A stretch of 64,000 nucleotides of DNA, taken from assembly GCF_023715445.1 (NCBI RefSeq), contig NZ_JAMBOD010000001.1:1178001-1242000 (forward strand), in the 5' to 3' direction. Within the stretch, counting starts at the first letter, position 1, and every line of letters begins with the position of its first letter. Positions 1-8,602 of this stretch are shown piece after piece. Source of the stretch: Fictibacillus nanhaiensis (GTDB lineage Bacteria > Bacillota > Bacilli > Bacillales > Fictibacillaceae). The notes below the pieces were generated by a model. That model did no database searches and was not told where the DNA came from. It saw only the letters and a program-made list of their open reading frames with translations. The position numbers were made by a program, and so were the translations under genes.

Positions 1-62
1 CTTTTAAAAATAAATGATCAAGGTAACCCATCGGCACGGCGATTAAACCGCCCGCTCATCCG

Positions 63-533
63 TCAGGATTGCAAGGCCTGCGAACTCGCCTCGGATAAAA
101 GACCTTCCGCCTGAGCTTGCGTTCCGTTTCTGGCGGCATAGTACCGCGCAAACCTTACTGAATAACCCAACATGTAGAGAACCACCAGGGAAGCGAGAAT
201 ATTCAGGATGATCAGAGACACGTACAAGTCAAATAAGTAGCTTAGGAGACCGACTCCCACGATGGGAACAATAAATCCGATGTAACCCGCAAAGTAGAAA
301 GTCGTTATCACCTTCGGCCGCTCCGATGCATTCGGAAGCTCGCCGGCCAGTCGCAGGCTGATCTGGAACGTCCAACCGCTGCCAAGCGCCTGAACGAGCA
401 CCCCGATCCACATTAGGCTTATGCTTTCCGATGTCCCGGAGAGAACGACAAGCCAGGCTCCGCAAGCCAATAAAGCGATACCGATCCGAAGTCGTACGAC
501 CGGCTGTTTGGCCCTAAAATCGAAAATGAGCGT
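63..533 (-). pseudogene. C-terminal remnant of an MFS transporter
   Basis: The reading frame runs from an in-frame stop at 534-536 to a stop at 63-65. It begins with a loop-like stretch (RAKQPVVRLRIG) followed by about four hydrophobic helices, as in the second half of a 12-helix major facilitator. The first half is missing: 540-600 has no matching hydrophobic frame. A TTG at 470 could start a 135-residue peptide, but it lies inside a membrane helix and has no ribosome site. The fragment is clearly richer in G and C than the germination genes beside it, which suggests transfer from another genome. Substrate unknown. Confidence 0.6.
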
Positions 534-613
534 TTATCCTTGTTCCAGGAAAGCACCCGTTTCTTGAATTACTATTTTGTCTAATGGAATAAATAAAAAT
601 AGATTACAGGAAC

Positions 614-1705
614 TCAAACCTTGTATTCAGATGCTTTCTTTTTGACGACCGAAACGATCCATAATAAAAGGGGGATCCCGATACCACAAACTGGGAATAT
701 CACAGATGCCCAAAATTTTTCGTATGTTGCAAGAAACAACTCATTCGGAATCAAAATCGCCATCAAAAAAATCGCCGGTGCGCCGAACCAAATGATTTTC
801 TTCCATTCTTTCACATTAAACCACTGCGCCGTTTCATAGCTGGCGACAAACAAATATAAGGATAATTGAATAGTCACTCCGAAAATCCAAATAAATATGG
901 TGAATATATCTAAGTTTTGAATGAAGTTTAATATATCAATGGTTCTTACATACATAAAGTAAGAAAACCTTATTTTTGCTGCTAAATTGGGACCAAAAAC
1001 CATCAATACCATAAGTGTGGCAGTTAAAACCATGAAAATGTTAATACCAACACCTAACATCGATTTAGCAATCGCTTTTTGCGGGTTTTGCATAAAAGAG
1101 ATAATAACCAATAAGGTGAACGGGCCTGCGAACCAAAAAGAGGGACGAAGCGATCCTTTTAAAATATTAACCCATCCGGAATCGACATAAACAGGGAGTA
1201 GATTATGCCAGTCCGCATTGCCGACATTTAAAATAAAACAAACAATCAACACAAAGATAATAATGGGTCCCACTATTTGACATAATCGACCGATTCCCGT
1301 AATACCTGCGGAACAGGTTAAATATACCATTAAACCTAATAAGAGTATCATGATGATCCACAGGGGTGTTCTGTCAATTAGAATAGGTTGCAAAAAACTT
1401 GTAAATTCGCGCAGTAAATAAGCAGATAGCGTGTACCAGGCAATGAGATATGGAATGACAATCAGTCTCCCTAACCATTTACCCAGCAGAGCTTGGCTAA
1501 ATTGGGTCAATGTTTGATTGGGATGGAGAGTACTCAGATGAACAACAAGCAAGGTTAAGACTAAACCTATTCCACCCCCAACCAACATCGAAAGCCACGT
1601 ATCTTGTTTTGATATTAAGATCGCTGGTGAAATAGTTATCCCGATTAACGCATTGACTTCAGTTGTTACAATAATCCAAACCAATTGTGATCCTTGCATG
1701 TTCAT
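614..1705 (-). CDS. GerB-type spore germination permease subunit
   Basis: Inner-membrane subunit of a GerA-family nutrient germinant receptor (GerAB/ArcD/ProY permease family, APC-like fold). It has about ten hydrophobic helices and roughly 363 residues, the family's usual size. An upstream in-frame ATG at 1723 exists, but the AGGAG at 1720-1716 lies ten bases before the ATG at 1705, so the later start is preferred. It is the last gene of a gerA-gerC-gerB operon, 43 bases after gerC. In the family, B subunits bind the germinant in the spore inner membrane; which germinant this one recognises cannot be read from the sequence. Confidence 0.9.
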   Translation of the reverse strand: MNMQGSQLVWIIVTTEVNALIGITISPAILISKQDTWLSMLVGGGIGLVLTLLVVHLSTLHPNQTLTQFSQALLGKWLGRLIVIPYLIAWYTLSAYLLREFTSFLQPILIDRTPLWIIMILLLGLMVYLTCSAGITGIGRLCQIVGPIIIFVLIVCFILNVGNADWHNLLPVYVDSGWVNILKGSLRPSFWFAGPFTLLVIISFMQNPQKAIAKSMLGVGINIFMVLTATLMVLMVFGPNLAAKIRFSYFMYVRTIDILNFIQNLDIFTIFIWIFGVTIQLSLYLFVASYETAQWFNVKEWKKIIWFGAPAIFLMAILIPNELFLATYEKFWASVIFPVCGIGIPLLLWIVSVVKKKASEYKV

Positions 1706-1748
1706 ATTCTTTCCACTCCTCATCGATACGATACTGCCCGAACCAGAA

Positions 1749-2903
1749 TTAAGGTATACTCTTGATAGACGAAGTAGTTTCGCCCGGATCTTTGCTTTGA
1801 AGTTCTACTTTGACCGAAATATCGAGCTCAGGAAAAGTATCGTTCCAATCTTGTTTCAAGGTTTTCCACTGATAAGGGTACTTACGATGAACACTTTCAC
1901 CAAACCCAAAGATGTCTGTCTTGTACTGCTCCTGAACTTTTTTGATCATCTTCTGTATCGATTTCTGAGTCGTTTGGCTGAGTTCTTCTTGAATAATGTT
2001 GAGATCCTTTCGTTTGGTTGGATCCAAGTTCGTATTGTTTTCGAGAATGGTTCCTTCTCCAGTGAGATGGACGTCAATTTGTATTTGCTTATCGATCATC
2101 TTTACACGAATACGTCGATCCAATGATCGCAGTTTTAAGCTAACATTTCCATTTCCTTGTTTGACGATAGAAGTGATGGTAAAGGTGGTTTGTCTGTTTG
2201 TAATCCAGTAAGCATAGTTAGACTCTTTACTATTCAAGAAACCTACTAATTTCAGGCCTTCGTCTTTGTTAAAAACGGCAGTTCCACTATAGACAAATTG
2301 CTTTGAATCCGTTAAGCGAACCGTCGGCACCATGGGCTGCAAGCCTTGACTCAAAGCATCCGACAAAAAATCGCGGAAATAATAACGCTTTAAACCTAGA
2401 GTGGCTTGCTGACGCACGAGTTCCGTGGGTGTAAACGGCTCGAAAATCGGCTCTGCAGAAAGGATGTCTTTCGCTTGACCGTTTTTCACAACATAGATCC
2501 TTGAACGCAGCTCCGATTGAGGATTGCGAATAAACTCGTCGAGCAAGTTGCCAATTCCATGCTCGGCCAGCCGTTGCCCGATGAGAATGATCCGGCGATG
2601 CCCGAGAAATAAACTTCGCGATAGCTGCGCCTGAAAGCTTGGAACCGTATCGTAAACGTTCTTTCCTGTCGCACTTATCACACGGAAGCTTTTTTCCTTG
2701 GTTCCACCGCCGCTTTCTTGTCCACCGTCAACACCGGAGGGTATCACGATTTGAATACTAATTTGTAACTGACCGTCTTTTGTTAAATCCAGCCCTGTCC
2801 CCAAAACGTATGCGAGTTGATCCGGTTCCCTCAGGTTCCAGCAGCCGGTTGTGCTCAATATCATTAGCAGCCATACGAAACAAAGTTTCCCTGCCCTCTT
2901 CAT
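1749..2903 (-). CDS. Ger(x)C family spore germination lipoprotein
   Basis: Lipoprotein subunit of a germinant receptor. The N-terminus has a signal peptide ending in a lipobox (STTGC, lipid-modified Cys at residue 21), followed by the family hallmark CWNLREPDQ. Length 384 residues is normal for GerAC-like proteins. The start ATG overlaps the stop of the upstream gerA gene (ATGA), which indicates translational coupling, with GAGGCGG as ribosome site inside gerA. C subunits sit on the outer face of the spore inner membrane and are needed for receptor function. Confidence 0.93.
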   Translation of the reverse strand: MKRAGKLCFVWLLMILSTTGCWNLREPDQLAYVLGTGLDLTKDGQLQISIQIVIPSGVDGGQESGGGTKEKSFRVISATGKNVYDTVPSFQAQLSRSLFLGHRRIILIGQRLAEHGIGNLLDEFIRNPQSELRSRIYVVKNGQAKDILSAEPIFEPFTPTELVRQQATLGLKRYYFRDFLSDALSQGLQPMVPTVRLTDSKQFVYSGTAVFNKDEGLKLVGFLNSKESNYAYWITNRQTTFTITSIVKQGNGNVSLKLRSLDRRIRVKMIDKQIQIDVHLTGEGTILENNTNLDPTKRKDLNIIQEELSQTTQKSIQKMIKKVQEQYKTDIFGFGESVHRKYPYQWKTLKQDWNDTFPELDISVKVELQSKDPGETTSSIKSIP

Positions 2904-4426
2904 GGTTGATCCGCCTCATTGTCAGGTCCAGTATATATGGCACGCTTTCGAGGCCATCGAATGAACAAGTCCTTAAGTCTATGCGTGATCAGTGGAGCTA
3001 CCGGAGTTAAATAAGGAGTTCCAAATGGACTTAGTTGAACCAAGTGAATTAAAATGGCAATGATTCCAATCGCCAAACCAAATAGGCCAAATGTTCCAGA
3101 TAGGATCAATAAAGGAAAACTTAACATCCTAAAAGGATAACCAGAACGAAGTCGCGGTATGATAAACGAGCAGATTCCGGCAATCGAAACGACAATGACA
3201 ATAGGTGCAGAAATGATTCCAGCGTTGACAGCCGCCTCCCCAATGATTAATGCTCCAACAATGCTTACGAGTGGACCTATCTGTTTTGGCAAACGGATCC
3301 CTGCTTCCCGTAAACCTTCAAACATGAACTCCATCATAAAGACTTCAATCACGGTCGGAAGAGGTGTTTTTTCTCGCAGCGATGCAATCGTTATCATTAG
3401 TTCTTGAGGTACCATCTCCGGATGAAAAGTGGTTAACGCAATATAAATAGAAGGGAAAACAACCGACAAGAAAACTAATAGATAGCGAATACATCGAATA
3501 AAGGATACGAACAAAAATCGTTCATAATAATCGTCAGGCGCCTGAAGTCCTTCCAAAAACGTCATTGGAACGACAAGTGCACATGGGCTTCCATTGACTA
3601 ATATGGCGACTTTTCCCTTAACCAATTTAGCGGCAACAATGTCAGGACGTTCAGTGACGTCCATTTGCGGAAAGGGAGAAAGATGAGTATCTTCAATGGA
3701 TTCTTCGATATACCCTGATTCAATAATTGCATCGATTTTTATCTGATTTATTCTTTTGCGAACTTCATTCAGGACGGATAGGGAAACAATTCCTTCTATG
3801 TAAGCAATGACTACATCGGTCCTTGTCAGTTTCCCGACTTTTAAAGATTCGAGTTTCAGCTTCGGTGTTGCCACTATCCTGCGTAGCATCGTGGTATTTA
3901 TCCGCAGTTGCTCTGTAAAACCTTCTTTAGGTCCTCGAATGACTGCCTCATTATAAGGCTCTTCTATGGCTCGTGTCTTAAACTTTGAGACATCGGCAAG
4001 AAGGGCCACATCTTCACCATCGGCCAATATGGCAGCATTTCCCTTTAGAATATGATCAACGATATCTCCATAGTTGGAAAGTTTCTTAATTGGTAAAACG
4101 GAAAAGACCTCTTGTTCGAACATTTGGGCAATACTGTCGATCGTCCCGAGACCTTGAGGCAGACCACCATACATTAATGGTTTTAGAACGTTTGAAGTAA
4201 TGATATCTGTGTTGATCATACCATCAACATGAATCAATAGTAATTTGGTTTCACCGTGTATCATAATTTCACGAAATATAATGTCAGAACAGTTTTGAAA
4301 CATATTTTTTAAAAATTGCTCATTCTCTGCAATGTTTTTGCTAATATTTGAACTCGAATTTTCGAAGGATTGGTTGATATTGGTTTCAAGTTTGTTTTTT
4401 AAATGTGATTTTCCAAGGCGTTCCAT
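2900..4426 (-). CDS. GerA-type spore germination receptor subunit
   Basis: First gene of the germination operon, 508 residues. It has a long hydrophilic N-terminal part (about 1-290) with the family segment around VAAKLVKGKVAILVNGSP, then a membrane part with about five helices (about 300-480), as in GerAA/GerKA. The start has AGGTAGGG just upstream. Gene order A-C-B differs from the A-B-C order of B. subtilis gerA; other Bacillus operons also vary. It likely depends on the forespore sigma factor SigG, but no convincing SigG promoter was recognised at 4430-4520. It sits next to decayed genes and a tmRNA-like end, so it may be island-borne. Confidence 0.92.
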   Translation of the reverse strand: MERLGKSHLKNKLETNINQSFENSSSNISKNIAENEQFLKNMFQNCSDIIFREIMIHGETKLLLIHVDGMINTDIITSNVLKPLMYGGLPQGLGTIDSIAQMFEQEVFSVLPIKKLSNYGDIVDHILKGNAAILADGEDVALLADVSKFKTRAIEEPYNEAVIRGPKEGFTEQLRINTTMLRRIVATPKLKLESLKVGKLTRTDVVIAYIEGIVSLSVLNEVRKRINQIKIDAIIESGYIEESIEDTHLSPFPQMDVTERPDIVAAKLVKGKVAILVNGSPCALVVPMTFLEGLQAPDDYYERFLFVSFIRCIRYLLVFLSVVFPSIYIALTTFHPEMVPQELMITIASLREKTPLPTVIEVFMMEFMFEGLREAGIRLPKQIGPLVSIVGALIIGEAAVNAGIISAPIVIVVSIAGICSFIIPRLRSGYPFRMLSFPLLILSGTFGLFGLAIGIIAILIHLVQLSPFGTPYLTPVAPLITHRLKDLFIRWPRKRAIYTGPDNEADQP

Positions 4427-4474
4427 TATCTGCCCTACCTTCGTAGCTATGTTATTTTAGTTATACCCAATTTT

Positions 4475-4845
4475 ATATAATTATACTTTCTAATACCTTT
4501 AAAGTTGCCTTAACTCCCCGTTTCTGATCACTAATATTGGATTCTCCATCTTCCAAGAAAAGGTTTCTTCCTCTCAAACTTTTGTGATAGCTATATTAAA
4601 ATCCTCAACAGGACCTTCAGACAATTTCTGTTCTTTAAAACCATTCACAAAAACAACTTCATTACCTATAAATTGTCCTCTTTCGACTGTTTAAACTCCC
4701 TTTTGATGGAATTGAAATGACAAAATCTATATTTTCTAGTACAAGTATTTGAGTAATTCTTTCTGCGTCATCTACGCCTTTTTCAGATAAACGTCATTAT
4801 ATGTAGATGAGCGTGTCTACAAAATATAAATTGGACTCTCCCCAT
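4475..4845 (-). pseudogene. Histidine phosphatase family pseudogene, frameshifted
   Basis: Read on the minus strand, broken frames give pieces of a phosphoglycerate-mutase-like histidine phosphatase in the right order: an N-terminal LYFV strand followed by a damaged RHAH region, then LSEKGVDDAERITQIL, then IDFVISIPSKGS, then (after a frameshift) FKEQKLSEGPVEDFN, then (after another) EDGESNISDQKRGVKATL. Several stops and frameshifts interrupt it, and the C-terminal His motif is missing before the gerA promoter region. A ribosome-site-like GGGGAG lies at the 5' end. It is dead; the family call rests on motif order only. Confidence 0.6.
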
Positions 4846-4880
4846 ATTAGTTTAGAATATTTTCAACACCGATTAATTTT

Positions 4881-5103
4881 TATCAAAAGGTAACGGTAAT
4901 GAAATTTTAAAACAGCGTCACATAATTCCGGCTTCAGGTGCTTTTTCCAGCTACCTTTTTGGGACACAAGGCAAATTATATTTACTACAGATGAGATTGA
5001 AAGAGATGAAATGGAAAACGATCTAAAGGAATACATGAGATCAACTAAAAAGAAACGACACGGTGTACTGGGATTATACTGGTATGCATACAAAAATACA
5101 TAA
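4881..5103 (+). pseudogene. Unrecognised decayed coding remnant
   Basis: The plus strand holds two frame-shifted coding-like pieces: one running through ILKQRHIIPASGAF, then a charged C-terminus containing DEIERDEMENDLKEYMRS and ending in YWYAYKNT at a TAA (5101-5103). No start codon with a ribosome site is visible, and the pieces are in different frames. A clean terminator follows, consistent with the 3' end of a former gene. The family was not recognised. Confidence 0.4.
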
Positions 5104-5123
5104 GTCCTTAAATTAATAAGCAC

Positions 5124-5160
5124 CCTTACAAAAACTGATATGTTTTTGTAAGGCTCTTTT
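5124..5160 (+). terminator. Intrinsic terminator after the decayed remnant
   Basis: Perfect 12-bp stem (CCTTACAAAAAC with GTTTTTGTAAGG), six-base loop, then CTCTTTT. It is placed 21 bases after the remnant's stop codon. Confidence 0.7.
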
Positions 5161-5340
5161 TAATTTTAAAAAATTTAAATCAGTGCACAAATTAGTGCAC
5201 AGACGTAATTTATTCTATTGGTTTGTATTGTTTTATTTCTATTCCGAATTTCTCAAAACCCTTATTAAATAAGACTTATTTAATCTTAATTCACCTCAAT
5301 AAACTTAGTTTTATTTCTGGATTTCATCTGGCAGCAAAAA

Positions 5341-5371
5341 GGTCAGCGGTTCGATCCCGCTGTCTCCACCA
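5341..5371 (+). other. Displaced 3' end of a tmRNA/tRNA (probable attachment site)
   Basis: The segment reads as a T-arm (AGCGG-TTCGATC-CCGCT, five paired bases and a seven-base loop) followed by GTCTCC-A-CCA, the acceptor end typical of Bacillus tmRNA, which closes with CGTCTCCACCA. No D-arm, anticodon arm or 5' acceptor strand lies upstream, so this is not an intact RNA gene; one base also seems to be missing from the acceptor strand. Isolated RNA-gene ends of this kind are what tyrosine integrases leave at the far end of an element integrated into ssrA or a tRNA gene. AGTGCACA occurs twice, 12 bp apart, at 5182-5201. Confidence 0.55.
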
Positions 5372-5397
5372 TACATAAAGATTAAAAACCCTTGAGG

Positions 5398-5442
5398 AAA
5401 AGCAGTGCGATTTCACATCCGAATCCCACTGCTTTTATTATT
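5398..5442 (+). terminator. Terminator behind the tmRNA-like end
   Basis: Ten-bp perfect stem AAAAGCAGTG / CACTGCTTTT with a 19-base loop and a T-rich tail. It has no protein gene upstream on this strand, and would fit as the native terminator of the RNA gene whose 3' end lies at 5341-5371. Confidence 0.6.
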
Positions 5443-5519
5443 GTTTTATGATGCTTTTTTTTTCCGAATCTAAAGGGGATGACTTATCCTATCGGTAATC
5501 TTTTAACTCCTACTTCTAA

Positions 5520-5705
5520 TTAAAGTAATTGATTGTCTGATTGTTGTTGATCTTGTCCCTGAATACCTGTACCCATACCCATCATGTTTGAAGCATGTGG
5601 TAACATATTCTTCATCTTTCCACCATTTCCACTCATCATCTGATAAGCTGCAATACCCACTCCAACTGAAGCGATTATCGGTAAAATCCGATCCATTCTT
5701 CTCAT
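5520..5705 (-). CDS. YrzQ-like small protein (DUF3918 type)
   Basis: Sixty-one residues: a basic MRRMDR start, one hydrophobic segment (LPIIASVGVGIAAYQMM), then a Gly/Met/Asn-rich tail ending in Gln-rich sequence. The start is set by GAGGGG a few bases before ATG 5705; the longer frame upstream has no ribosome site. Similar short proteins are found in Bacillaceae with no known function. The family match is from the N-terminal pattern only. Confidence 0.6.
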   Translation of the reverse strand: MRRMDRILPIIASVGVGIAAYQMMSGNGGKMKNMLPHASNMMGMGTGIQGQDQQQSDNQLL

Positions 5706-5826
5706 CTTTATTACCCCTCTTTTATTGTTCACATTTTGAACACTTTTAGTTTGGTTAAAATAATAAAAAAACAAAAGGTGATTGCTTCCATTTAAAACTG
5801 TTTAAATAAGGTAAAACTTACATCTG

Positions 5827-6198
5827 CTAAATTTGATCGATTAATGGGATCTTTATTTGATCGTTAATAGAGATAACTTTTTCGTATGATTTATATTCGG
5901 AAAAAAGACCATTTTCGTCAAAAACTTGGCACATGAGTATATAATCATTATTCTTTCCTTTTGTTTCAAGATAAAAAGTTAAATTTCCGATCTTTAACTT
6001 ATAAACATGGAAAGTTAAACCTAACCAATTATCTTTTCTTATTTCTGTGTTCGGATGATAAATAATAATACTTGCTAAATTACTGACTGATATAGTGGAT
6101 TTAGTATTTAGTTTACCCATCATCTCCATAATGCTATTAGGAATTTGTTTACCTTTTGTTTGAACCCAATCAATAACTTTTTTGATCTGATTATTCAC
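5827..6198 (-). CDS. Hypothetical protein, 123 aa
   Basis: The GTG start at 6198 is preceded by a strong GGGGGAG. The protein is soluble: an amphipathic N-terminal helix (about 1-30) followed by mostly beta-like sequence alternating charged and hydrophobic residues, with no signal peptide or membrane segment. The family was not recognised. It stands alone, on the same strand as the small gene downstream. Confidence 0.6.
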   Translation of the reverse strand: MNNQIKKVIDWVQTKGKQIPNSIMEMMGKLNTKSTISVSNLASIIIYHPNTEIRKDNWLGLTFHVYKLKIGNLTFYLETKGKNNDYILMCQVFDENGLFSEYKSYEKVISINDQIKIPLIDQI

Positions 6199-6419
6199 GA
6201 AAACTCCCCCTTTCCCTCATCTTATTTAATTTTAGTTTTTGTTAAACAACATAGAAAAAACCGTGTTAAATCCTCTCAAATTATTTATAAAATATACGAG
6301 TTAGAAAATGCCTTGAGGTATACTTTTATTTTGTTTAATGCAACTATATTTTCATGTAACAATGTTTATAGTGGGTTGCGAGGGTGTAAAGGTTTACTTC
6401 ACAGAAACATAAAAATGAA

Positions 6420-6450
6420 AAAAGAAATCCTGTAAAAGATTTCTTTTTTT
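6420..6450 (-). terminator. Bidirectional terminator after yndM-like gene
   Basis: AAAAGAAATC and GATTTCTTTT pair perfectly around an eight-base loop, with A and T runs on both sides. It lies just past the stop of the minus-strand gene ending at 6460. Confidence 0.75.
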
Positions 6451-6459
6451 AGTAACTAT

Positions 6460-6903
6460 TTACTTTTTATCTCTCGGGTCTTGATCTTCAGCAAACTCTG
6501 TAGCATATCTTAAACTTGGCTGTCTGAATCTTCTATGTTTGCGCTTTACAGTTTTCCGTTCCGGCATATGTTTTAATAGATACTGATGAACAAATACTTC
6601 TCCGGCTGTGATAATACCTGCTGAAATAATACTCCCCCATGCAATTTGAAGATATCCTTCTAAAAGAATGGAACCAAAAATCCATACGATTGTATAAGCG
6701 AGAATAAATTCAACCATCAATGTATTTCTTTTTCCAATACGGGGTAAAAGAATCCGGTCAGCAACAATATAGGTGATGACTGTGGCAGTAACTGCGAAAG
6801 ATAAGATGTCGCTGACTCCCGCATCAAAAAATAAATCCAAACCGATCCAAAATGCTATTAAACAAACGATAAACTTAATTAAAATAACTTTTGTTTGTTC
6901 CAA
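6460..6903 (-). CDS. YndM-like DUF2512 membrane protein
   Basis: 147 residues with four membrane helices, roughly at residues 5-25, 30-50, 60-80 and 85-105, followed by a basic cytoplasmic tail (KRKHRRFRQP) and an acidic end. This layout matches the DUF2512/YndM family of Bacillus, whose function is unknown. The start is TTG at 6903 with AAGGAGG seven bases upstream. Confidence 0.75.
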   Translation of the reverse strand: MEQTKVILIKFIVCLIAFWIGLDLFFDAGVSDILSFAVTATVITYIVADRILLPRIGKRNTLMVEFILAYTIVWIFGSILLEGYLQIAWGSIISAGIITAGEVFVHQYLLKHMPERKTVKRKHRRFRQPSLRYATEFAEDQDPRDKK

Positions 6904-7273
6904 TTTAAAACCTCCTTAATCTGTTTCTAGTTTGCAACAAAAAAAGAAGGTTCATACTTAAAGGAATAACAAATCCCACACATACCTTTGTGAGGGATCT
7001 ATTTTTATTCGGAAACTGCAGGTATAACTTCTGTTTTTCCACTTTGTTTATTCACATTTACATTTTTGTTTTTTCTACTCCTCTCTTTTGTCTTGTCATG
7101 AAATGTTATAATTTTCAGATTTCTTTTTTCATAAAAATATCCCTTTCATTTTTAAAAATCATGATTACTAGGAATCAACATCTGTAATATGCATGAAATA
7201 TTTTTGTAACAAACGAAACCTAAAAGCATTTAATCTCGTCTAATAGGTGAGTAAGGATTTAAGGAGGATTGGA
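6904..7273. other. Intergenic region with one orphan hairpin
   Basis: Divergent gap of about 370 bases between the yndM-like gene and the exported protein. It must hold both promoters; none is clear by eye. At about 6970-7000 ATCCCACACA pairs with TGTGAGGGAT (nine of ten) followed by CTATTTTTA, a terminator-like hairpin with no gene attached on the plus strand. Nothing else is recognised. Confidence 0.4.
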
Positions 7274-7981
7274 ATGAAGAACAGAAATCGTGCTGTTATT
7301 TTTACGTTATCTTCTCTGTTGACAATCGGCGTTTTAAATTATCATAAATATGAAGGTACAGCAAAGGCAACTACTAATCAAAATATTAAAGAGAACAAAG
7401 AAATACATACAGAAAGGTCGGTGGAAATATCAAAATCCGATATCCCTGCTCAACGGCCTTTGGAACAATTCCCATCATTAAAAGAAAAAGAACAGGTCGT
7501 TGAGGAAGTTCATCAACCAGAAATATACGCTAAACCGTCAGTTAAAGGCGAAAATCAAGTCAGCGAGGAACATACAGTTAACATCGTATCTGAGACAAAA
7601 GCAAATGAAAAAGAAAACATTATTCCCGAAAAAAGGATGATTGATGGGCTTACGTATGTAAATATAATGGATTCAAAGTCAGAAAACCTCGCTGATCTAA
7701 TCGATATTTCAAAAAAACATCATGCAACATTATATGCTATTGAGTTCAGTGATTCTTTTGCCATGTATGATAATAAAACGGGAGAACCCGTCATGATGAT
7801 CAGCACTGGGTTTAGATCTGTCCCTACCGAAAGTGTCGCCATACTTTATGACATGCACCCTGACATAAAAGAACAGATTAAACAAGTAGTTGATACTGGC
7901 AAAGAAATAATAGTTGAGATGGGAGAATTCGAAAGCTATCATGTAGCAAAAACAGGTGAAACGATTAAATTATCCTTTTAA
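7274..7981 (+). CDS. Putative exported or membrane-anchored protein, 235 aa
   Basis: AAGGAGG at 7261-7267 fixes the start at ATG 7274 rather than the in-frame GTG at 7247. The N-terminus is basic followed by one hydrophobic segment (about residues 8-22), a signal anchor or uncleaved signal. Residues about 30-125 are a low-complexity charged linker rich in Glu, Lys and Gln. The C-terminal 110 residues form a compact-looking domain (LTYVNIMDSKSENLADLID...). No family recognised. It stands alone and is followed by a weak terminator. Confidence 0.65.
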   Translation: MKNRNRAVIFTLSSLLTIGVLNYHKYEGTAKATTNQNIKENKEIHTERSVEISKSDIPAQRPLEQFPSLKEKEQVVEEVHQPEIYAKPSVKGENQVSEEHTVNIVSETKANEKENIIPEKRMIDGLTYVNIMDSKSENLADLIDISKKHHATLYAIEFSDSFAMYDNKTGEPVMMISTGFRSVPTESVAILYDMHPDIKEQIKQVVDTGKEIIVEMGEFESYHVAKTGETIKLSF

Positions 7982-7985
7982 TAAC

Positions 7986-8012
7986 AAAAAAGTCCTCTGA
8001 TCGAGGGTTTTT
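7986..8012. terminator. Weak bidirectional terminator
   Basis: Short CCTC/GAGG stem with A-run on the left and T-run on the right, placed between the converging genes that end at 7981 and 8016. Confidence 0.45.
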
Positions 8013-8015
8013 GTA

Positions 8016-8432
8016 TTATTTATTCTTTTTTATTTCTTTTAAGGCTACAACCTTTAAGGCTAGAAGCTCATTTTCTGTAAACTTTTCTAAAAGTTTTTCA
8101 TAAACTGCTTCCTTCTCTTTCTCGTTTAATCCCCCGCTGACCTGTTCTCTCGTTTTAGCTAATTCACTTATCGTGTACTTTTCAGATATAAGCTTTACTG
8201 CTTGTTTTCTAGTTGTAAAAGGCAGATTGTTTGTTGGTGTCTCTCCTGTTTCAATGTATTTTCTTATTTCAGGATCTGCGAGAAGTCTATTGATTTCTTC
8301 TTCATTTGCAGATAATTCTTTAGAGATTTCGATCATCGCTTTTTCAGACGCGTAGTCCATCACAAATAAATAGCTTACTACTCCAGTTGCTATAAAAAAC
8401 ATAAATACTACCCCAAGCCACCATTTAATCAT
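8016..8432 (-). CDS. Hypothetical membrane-anchored helical protein, 138 aa
   Basis: One N-terminal membrane helix (WWLGVVFMFFIATGVVSYLF) followed by an almost wholly helical charged domain of about 110 residues. With a short positive N-terminus the domain would lie outside the cell. The ribosome site is weak (GGTGA). It ends in a Lys-rich tail. The family was not recognised. Confidence 0.6.
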   Translation of the reverse strand: MIKWWLGVVFMFFIATGVVSYLFVMDYASEKAMIEISKELSANEEEINRLLADPEIRKYIETGETPTNNLPFTTRKQAVKLISEKYTISELAKTREQVSGGLNEKEKEAVYEKLLEKFTENELLALKVVALKEIKKNK

Positions 8433-8602
8433 GAAATCACCAACTCGTTTAAGATATTTTATTCATATCATACTTTCCAAAGTTTGGAAATCGGAAGTCT
8501 AGTATTATGAAACACCACCATTCTTCAATACTTATCTCGTAATTGTATTCTTGTGCTATTATTTACCATAAGGATGGATAATCATTTTAGCTGGAGGTCA
8601 TT

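Noticed and set aside
4863-5123. Minus-strand open frame of 86 residues
   Set aside because: It lies opposite the better-supported plus-strand remnant and reads through its terminator; no ribosome site or family resemblance.
5341-5371. Complete tRNA or tmRNA gene
   Set aside because: Only the T-arm and acceptor end exist; no D-arm, anticodon arm or 5' acceptor strand is found upstream.
6145-6435. Plus-strand open frame of 96 residues
   Set aside because: It begins antisense to a gene with a good ribosome site, is AT-rich low-complexity sequence and has no ribosome site itself.
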